A stretch of 64,000 bases of DNA from Lachancea dasiensis (Eukaryota; Ascomycota; Saccharomycetes; Saccharomycetales; Saccharomycetaceae): NCBI GenBank assembly GCA_900074725.1, contig LT598461.1:806001-870000 (forward strand), in the 5' to 3' direction. The translations under genes and the position numbers were made by a program. A model generated the notes under the pieces. The model was not told where the DNA came from. It made no database searches and saw nothing but the letters and a program-made list of their open reading frames with translations. This document shows positions 58,903 through 64,000 of the stretch, piece after piece (the first letter of the stretch is position 1; each line of letters begins with the position of its first letter).

Positions 58903-61734
58903 TTAGGTTTCGAACTCTATCAAACTGTTCTCTCTGGACTGCGGATCGTCATTGAAAGAGAACGTCTGCAGCTTTTTTTGTTGTTGTGCGGATCGTTCGC
59001 CATCATCCTTTCCATCGTCGAATGAAAGAAGCTCGTTTTTTAAAACCTCGTTCTCGTCGAAGGTATGGTCATTGCTAAAATCGTCAACTTCGTCCTGATT
59101 ATCAGAGAGTTCCAGAGCCGAACCGGAGGAGACACTGTTTCGAGTTGCGACAGAATCTACCCTGCGACGAACTTGTGATGCAACCCTCTTCCCATCCGCC
59201 AGGAGCCCATCAAACATGCTCCTTAGTGCACCCCCGCGACCATCCAGAGCCACGACTTTCTCATCAACATGAATAGATTTTCTGAATGTTTCGGCGAAAA
59301 ATAGTTCGTATGTTGCGTCAGCGAGAATTATCATTCGAAAGGTGGCCAAGTTCATCACAGATCGCTTTTCGGGATTTAATGCAGCATTAGCTCTCAAAGC
59401 CTCCCACCTTTTCTTCTTAGCATCGTCATTTTCTCCATCGGTATCGGAAAGATCAAGGAGGTCAACCTCCTCTGTTGGCTCTGTAGCCTTCGAATATTCA
59501 AATGATCGTTGGAGAAAGTTACTGGCCGCACAAAGGTATCGCTCCGTTTGCTCTTGCTTGTATTTTTCCTCCTCAATTGTCACGCCAGAAGGCAGTTGGA
59601 CGTCTTCTAACATTTGGCCACTGGCCGAGCTTTTCAATACCAACGAATCAGCAATGTCATCCTCTATCGCGCGCTTAGTCAACTTATCTACACACTTCCC
59701 GCTTTTCCAAGCGTCTGTTAGAAACAGAAGTGCTTCTGATATTTGTAAAATACCTTCGCCATTGACCGTTTCACTGCCAGATTGATCAAAAAAACCAAAA
59801 AAATAGTTTATAGAAGACATGAGATCCTTCGAAAGCGCGGCATCTAAGCCGTAAACAACGTCGTTGAGAGTTAGCTCACCAACTTCAGCTCTATCCCATC
59901 TATTAAACATCCTTTTGAGGAACTCTCGTTTTTGTTTACGGAACCGGGGTATGTGATCGCTGTCGCCTGGCTTACACCAGTCACAAAAAGAGCTCAAAAA
60001 CTGAATAAAGGCCTCGAAATCCATATTAGACGAGCCTGTACCCATGCTGATTTTATGGCTCTCTATTGAGAGATAAAACAAATCATAAATGTTTGATAAA
60101 TTTTCTTGGCTTAGGTTGCGCGTTGAAGGAAGGTTACGCAACTGTGTTCTTTTGGCAAATGACTCTATGTTATGCAGAATGTCTTTCCTGTATCTGTTTC
60201 TTTGCTGCTCAACTAAGTCGATCGTTATATTACTGAACTCTTTGAAAGAGGTTACCAAGAGCTCCTGGAATTTTGTTATTTGCCTGTACTTGGGATTTGA
60301 GGAATCAGGGTTGGCGCTCTGGTCTAAAGTTTGGAAATATCTTTTTAAAATGGCAATGAACATTCCATCGTCATCCACCTCCAACAAATCATCTCCATTT
60401 ACCTTCAAGATTCCGAGCGCTACCTGAAACAATGCATTTGGCCCATTCAACAGAAATAAATCCATGATTCGAAAAGCGAACGGCAACGGCATAGAAGTAA
60501 AAAACAATGACAAAAACCAGGGAAGTGAGACTACCGACAGCTGAATGTCATTTTCGGTTATGTGTTCCCACATAAGAGGCATTGTCTGCTCGACAAAGGA
60601 TTCAAAAACCCTTTGGTCTAACAGGGTTCCGTACATTGTTTTAGAGTAGTAGCCCGGCACGTAATTGTCGCAAATGCTCACCAGGCACCAGAAGGCCTGC
60701 TCTTCAGTCATAAAAATCAATAGTCCGGCCACTAGTATATTCATTGCCTGACAGTATCCTACATCGGGGTTTTTCCACGAATAGGCAGTTAATACATTTC
60801 GCAATCTGCTGATGCCTGTTTCTTCTTGATACGCAGCATATTCTGGTAGCGACCTGTTCAAATCTTTTTCAATTTCTTCAATAGCTCTCGATTCTTTACC
60901 TGTGTTAGCTTCCAGAATATGCTGATAAGCGTTTGGATTGGCAAACCTAGAGTACATCGCACCAGAGCATAGTTCCCAAATTTCACCCCGTAACCGGTTC
61001 GGAACCCCCACTCTAATTGCCTTGTGAAACAAAGGTGTTTTCATTATCGTCAGGTTCTTCCCCTGCTTCTGAAAGTAGTCAAACCACAGTTTTAGTTTGG
61101 GCTTTTCTTTAGAGGCGTCTCCCGGATATCTGAACTTGTAGCCCAGCCCCGTTGGAGGAGGATGGATGTCAGAGTTTCCCAAGATATTTTTGGCAATCAA
61201 ATATTCCGAGTAGCAAGATTCCAAGAAAGGACTCAAGTTTTTGGTGTTAGGTACATTATCGCGAAGGGCATCTTTCATTTTTCTGCAAAATTGCTCGGTT
61301 CGGTGTCTCAGGCCAATGAAATTAATAATAACTTGTGATTCGCTGTATAGCGTTAAAGTCAGAGATGTGGTATACGAATTTGCTGCTCCTCTTTCCACCT
61401 TACGAATAGTGCTCAAGTTAATGGTGAGGGTACAGGACGTACTATCAAACGAGTCCTTGAAAAGCAAATAGTGTGCTGTTAGATATAAATGCCCAGAATA
61501 AACATACCGTGCAGCACGGCTGCTCTGTCCTTCCGCAGGTTTATTCTTCATCTTGTCGTAAGGGTGCATGACAGAAATATCTGCATTGGCATCGTCGAGA
61601 GTAAATTCCTCCGGAGGTAGCTTAAATTCATTCCGGATTTTTTGATCTCGGCTTACTGGTTGACTGACGTCCACCATTCTGTCTAGCAGCCTGACAGAGG
61701 CCGCCTTTTGGCGCAGAGTATCAAGAAAAGACAT
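58903..61734 (-). CDS. MDR1: Rab GTPase-activating protein Mdr1 (GRAM-TBC)
   Basis: Mdr1 is a TBC-domain GAP active on Ypt6, so it acts in endosome-to-Golgi traffic. It is not the drug-efflux pump of the same name. The 943-residue protein (S. cerevisiae 950) has a GRAM domain at about 70-145 ([20 protein letters not shown]), then the TBC domain at about 235-450 with [20 protein letters not shown]. The arginine finger is IEKDLNR and the glutamine finger [11 protein letters not shown], both intact. An EF-hand-like helical region near 600-680 and an acidic, Ser-rich tail follow. The frame is open upstream to a GTG at 61755; the first ATG is 61734 ([10 protein letters not shown]). Position next to PCP1 matches YGR100W. 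Confidence 0.95.
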   Translation of the reverse strand: MSFLDTLRQKAASVRLLDRMVDVSQPVSRDQKIRNEFKLPPEEFTLDDANADISVMHPYDKMKNKPAEGQSSRAARYVYSGHLYLTAHYLLFKDSFDSTSCTLTINLSTIRKVERGAANSYTTSLTLTLYSESQVIINFIGLRHRTEQFCRKMKDALRDNVPNTKNLSPFLESCYSEYLIAKNILGNSDIHPPPTGLGYKFRYPGDASKEKPKLKLWFDYFQKQGKNLTIMKTPLFHKAIRVGVPNRLRGEIWELCSGAMYSRFANPNAYQHILEANTGKESRAIEEIEKDLNRSLPEYAAYQEETGISRLRNVLTAYSWKNPDVGYCQAMNILVAGLLIFMTEEQAFWCLVSICDNYVPGYYSKTMYGTLLDQRVFESFVEQTMPLMWEHITENDIQLSVVSLPWFLSLFFTSMPLPFAFRIMDLFLLNGPNALFQVALGILKVNGDDLLEVDDDGMFIAILKRYFQTLDQSANPDSSNPKYRQITKFQELLVTSFKEFSNITIDLVEQQRNRYRKDILHNIESFAKRTQLRNLPSTRNLSQENLSNIYDLFYLSIESHKISMGTGSSNMDFEAFIQFLSSFCDWCKPGDSDHIPRFRKQKREFLKRMFNRWDRAEVGELTLNDVVYGLDAALSKDLMSSINYFFGFFDQSGSETVNGEGILQISEALLFLTDAWKSGKCVDKLTKRAIEDDIADSLVLKSSASGQMLEDVQLPSGVTIEEEKYKQEQTERYLCAASNFLQRSFEYSKATEPTEEVDLLDLSDTDGENDDAKKKRWEALRANAALNPEKRSVMNLATFRMIILADATYELFFAETFRKSIHVDEKVVALDGRGGALRSMFDGLLADGKRVASQVRRRVDSVATRNSVSSGSALELSDNQDEVDDFSNDHTFDENEVLKNELLSFDDGKDDGERSAQQQKKLQTFSFNDDPQSRENSLIEFET

Positions 61735-62709
61735 TTTCAAGAGCTCCTTGCGCACTGTTATAATTATTCTCCAGTCAACACTAGTGCACGTACGGAAAGA
61801 AACGCCAGTTCGGGGAGTTCGAACAGAGTTGAGATTCGATTGAGCTGCTCGTCTATATATGTGTAGCTAAAAACGCCCGATATCTGCCCTTGAATCAGTC
61901 ACTTGCAATTACTTCATATGATAGTGCACTATTTACGGTCTGTTGGCATACACCATTCGAGAGGCAGAACACAACTGGGTCATGACACAAATGCTACCCT
62001 TGATCACACCTGCTCATACGTCTCTAATATCATGCCGATCTGCCTGATAATAAGTTTTCTTAAAGAAGCCTTTGATACACGATACAGACATACTCGGATA
62101 TGGACGATTTGTATGTAGTAGTAAGTAACCCATGTATCTCCTACATGAATTTAGGATTGGACATCAAAATTCCCTATTCGTTCTTCTCTCGGTGAGTAGT
62201 TTCTCAACTTAAGTCAAAAAGGTTTGTATCGCAAGGACCAGGCACGGTCATCGACAGAACACTCGGGCAGAACGCAAGACGCGCCAATAGCATCATCGCC
62301 CAATAGTGAAGTCTTTAGAGAACTTCTCGACCGTCTCCTTAACCTCCTTTGGAATCTGAAAGACAATGAAGGCACACAGGGAAATGGAGAAACAGACATT
62401 TTGCCAAAAGGTTAGTTACGAGGGGGAATTCTTTATATTGATCGGCAAGTGGGCAAAATTTTAGTAGGTAAAAAGTGTATGAATAATCGTCTCAATTTAG
62501 CACTTCAGGCAAGTTTATATGTCATCCACGAATGCTAAAATGCCTCCAATTACGTCCGTTCCTTCATTTTTATTGTCGGAGCGCCCTATTGATCATTTCA
62601 AAAAAATGCCATTAAGTTCGACGATCACTTTTGAACCCATTAGCTTTTGCTTCGACTCTTATTTGCTTTGTCCTTTAAAGATTGTGAAAAGTGTCATTGC
62701 ATATAGCAA
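61735..62709. other. Intergenic between MDR1 and the right-end gene
   Basis: 975 bp holding the MDR1 promoter and the 3' flank of the next gene. It contains a possible small spliced frame: ATG at 62100, GTATGT at 62111, an open stretch to TAG at 62415; no TACTAAC is present, so it is treated as a finding only. A plus-strand ATG frame at 62519-62869 runs antisense into the 3' end of the next gene and is likely chance. Confidence 0.4.
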
Positions 62710-64000
62710 TCAGTCAGAAAGCGGGAAAAATGGAGCCACGCCAGCTTCAGTAGAAATTGACTGGTATTCTCCTAGTGAGGTTTCTTTGCGTAATGATGAG
62801 GGGCCGTGTGGGCCATGTGTGATTATGTGTGCTGGAAATCGCGAGGACTGTGGACTTTCAAAGCTATGAACATTTTGTTCGCTTTTATGACGAACTAGCT
62901 TATTGCCAATTATGTTACCTGTGTGCTGCAAAACTACTTTCACAAAATCCTTTTTCAAGGTAGCAACAAATTCTTCCCTTGACCATAGTCTATTTTTGTA
63001 TTTCAAGGTGGGTACTTTAACCGTTAATCCACTAACGTTTGTCAGCAAGCTACGAGATCCCTTGTAGCTTATTGTGACTGTCACCTTTCGAATGGTGGCT
63101 GACCTCACACTAAAATATCTGGATGATCTATCAACCATTTCGTTCATCCCTTCCCCAACTTTTCGGAATAGTGTAGGCGTTGGCAAAGGAGACACTGACG
63201 GCGACCCTCGCGAGTTCGGTAAAGGTGAAACTGACTTCAAAGAGGCAGTGTCCGGAAGTCTCCGGTTCAGGCCCAGAATCACAGAACCCTCTCCGGTATC
63301 ATTGGAGAAAGAATACGTTCGATCAGGGTAGACAGCAGTGGAATCAACGTTGTTTATCCTAGCAGGTAAGAAATATTTGAAAAGTGTGTCCAGAGTGACG
63401 TGATCCATCTTGAACGTGAAAGGTTCAAGCAAGACGATGAGCTCGATAACATCTGATATTCCTCCAATGGGAGGGCCCATGGTCCATTTCAGTTCGATAA
63501 GTGGTTTCATGGAGCTCATACTCTCATCATAAGAAGACAGCAAATCTCGGTAGACCGCTCTTTCTTGCAAATTAATACACTTTAGCGAAGAAATTGTCAA
63601 TTTGTTGCTGTTGGTTCCCTCTAGTGATTGTGATCTAAGAAAACTGGTTGAACCTAGTTCGAAGAGCACAAAATCTTCGTCCTTACTGTCTAACAGTTTC
63701 CATGTCACTTTATCGGCTCCAATTTGCCAGTATATGGTGCCTTGAGAGCTGTTTTGTTTATCAGAAGCTCTGTACTTATCGTAGTTATTCTTTATCGCGC
63801 TCATAAGAACGTTGAGCTCTAGGACGGCTGCATCTAGTTCTAACGCAATCCTTTGTGCGACCTCTTGATATTTCTCAGCATCGTGTAACCTCAAGTACGA
63901 TCGGCTGCGGTGTAAATTTTTAATGCAGTTCTGTATGTTAACAATCATTGAACCATCTAACTCGTCGAGACTATTTCTAACTTCCTCAGCAAGTAGGACC
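62710..64000 (-). CDS. YPR117W: C-terminal part of a giant Fmp27/Hobbit-family protein (YPR117W type), partial
   Basis: At least 429 C-terminal residues of a protein that continues beyond the right edge; the frame is open to base 64000. The family (S. cerevisiae Fmp27/Hob1 and YPR117W/Hob2, Drosophila Hobbit, plant SABRE/KIP) forms about 2500-residue bridge-like lipid transfer proteins at ER-plasma membrane contacts. The seen part has DAEKYQEVAQRIALELDAAV, KVTWKLLDSKDEDFVLFELG, IELKWTMGPPIGGISDVIEL and PFTFKMDHVTLDTLFKYFLP, blocks typical of the family's C-terminal region. A disordered tail follows with RLWSREEFVATLKKDFVKVV. The paralogue is chosen by position: YPR117W lies near CLB2, whose duplicate CLB1 lies near VOA1 and MDR1 in S. 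cerevisiae. Confidence 0.82.
   Translation of the reverse strand, partial: VLLAEEVRNSLDELDGSMIVNIQNCIKNLHRSRSYLRLHDAEKYQEVAQRIALELDAAVLELNVLMSAIKNNYDKYRASDKQNSSQGTIYWQIGADKVTWKLLDSKDEDFVLFELGSTSFLRSQSLEGTNSNKLTISSLKCINLQERAVYRDLLSSYDESMSSMKPLIELKWTMGPPIGGISDVIELIVLLEPFTFKMDHVTLDTLFKYFLPARINNVDSTAVYPDRTYSFSNDTGEGSVILGLNRRLPDTASLKSVSPLPNSRGSPSVSPLPTPTLFRKVGEGMNEMVDRSSRYFSVRSATIRKVTVTISYKGSRSLLTNVSGLTVKVPTLKYKNRLWSREEFVATLKKDFVKVVLQHTGNIIGNKLVRHKSEQNVHSFESPQSSRFPAHIITHGPHGPSSLRKETSLGEYQSISTEAGVAPFFPLSD

Noticed and set aside
58903-61734. Multidrug resistance pump, suggested by the symbol MDR1
   Set aside because: The protein has GRAM and TBC domains with intact IxxDxxR and YxQ fingers and no transporter domain. 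It is the Rab GAP.
62519-62869. 116-codon plus-strand ATG frame at the 3' end of the right-edge gene
   Set aside because: Its second half is antisense to the well-supported C-terminal coding sequence, and the first half is low in information.

Overview
The window is nuclear DNA of a budding yeast of the family Saccharomycetaceae. The genes are compact, nearly intron-free and recognisable one by one as S. cerevisiae orthologues. The one confident intron, in RPL23, has the yeast signals GTATGT and TACTAAC. The left 50 kb merges two S. cerevisiae regions, chromosome II (YBL079 to YBL088) and chromosome V (YER105 to YER118), into one non-duplicated series. This is expected of a lineage that split off before the whole-genome duplication (Lachancea, Kluyveromyces, Torulaspora, Zygosaccharomyces or Eremothecium type). 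Moderate GC makes Lachancea my first guess, but that is only a guess. All gene-order comparisons are from memory.

Layout. Bases 1-76 carry what looks like the last codons of a bacterial-type glutamyl-tRNA synthetase (MSE1-like). Then come NUP170/157 (-), MAM1 (+), PET112 (+), YBL081W (-), GLE2 (-), FLO8 (-), ALG3 (-), KAP123 (-), SWI4 (-), LSM4 (+), TMN3 (-), CDC27 (+), BOI1/2 (-), a gene in the SPR6 position (-), YBL086C (+), SLX8 (-), RPL23 (+, two exons), TEL1 (+, about 8.3 kb) and SHO1 (-). A gene-poor 2.4 kb stretch holding one tRNA-Leu(GAG) follows. Past it the window jumps to a block that is on chromosome VII in S. cerevisiae: VOA1 (+), VMA21 (-), SRB5/MED18 (+), NOP7 (-), GTF1 (+), PCP1 (-), MDR1 (-) and the 3' part of a giant YPR117W/FMP27-type gene (-) running off the right edge.

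Functional themes. Nuclear transport is represented by NUP170, GLE2 and KAP123. Mitochondrial Gln-tRNA synthesis by transamidation is represented by GatB (PET112), GatF (GTF1) and perhaps the GluRS at the left edge. Cell-cycle and meiotic control is represented by SWI4, CDC27, MAM1, TEL1 and SLX8. V-ATPase Vo assembly is represented by the convergent pair VOA1 and VMA21. Ribosome production is represented by RPL23, NOP7 and KAP123, the latter two sharing a PAC plus RRPE promoter signature.

I see no transposon, virus-like element, CRISPR array, rRNA or centromere. The most unusual features are a very large Gln-Ala repeat plus polyQ tract in FLO8, an apparent single-gene inversion of ALG3, upstream ATGs in front of TEL1 and CDC27, a 24-bp perfect palindrome in the SLX8/RPL23 promoter, and the tRNA-bearing synteny junction after SHO1. 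Where a reading frame is open upstream of its first ATG, I placed the start at the first in-frame ATG that agrees with the family.
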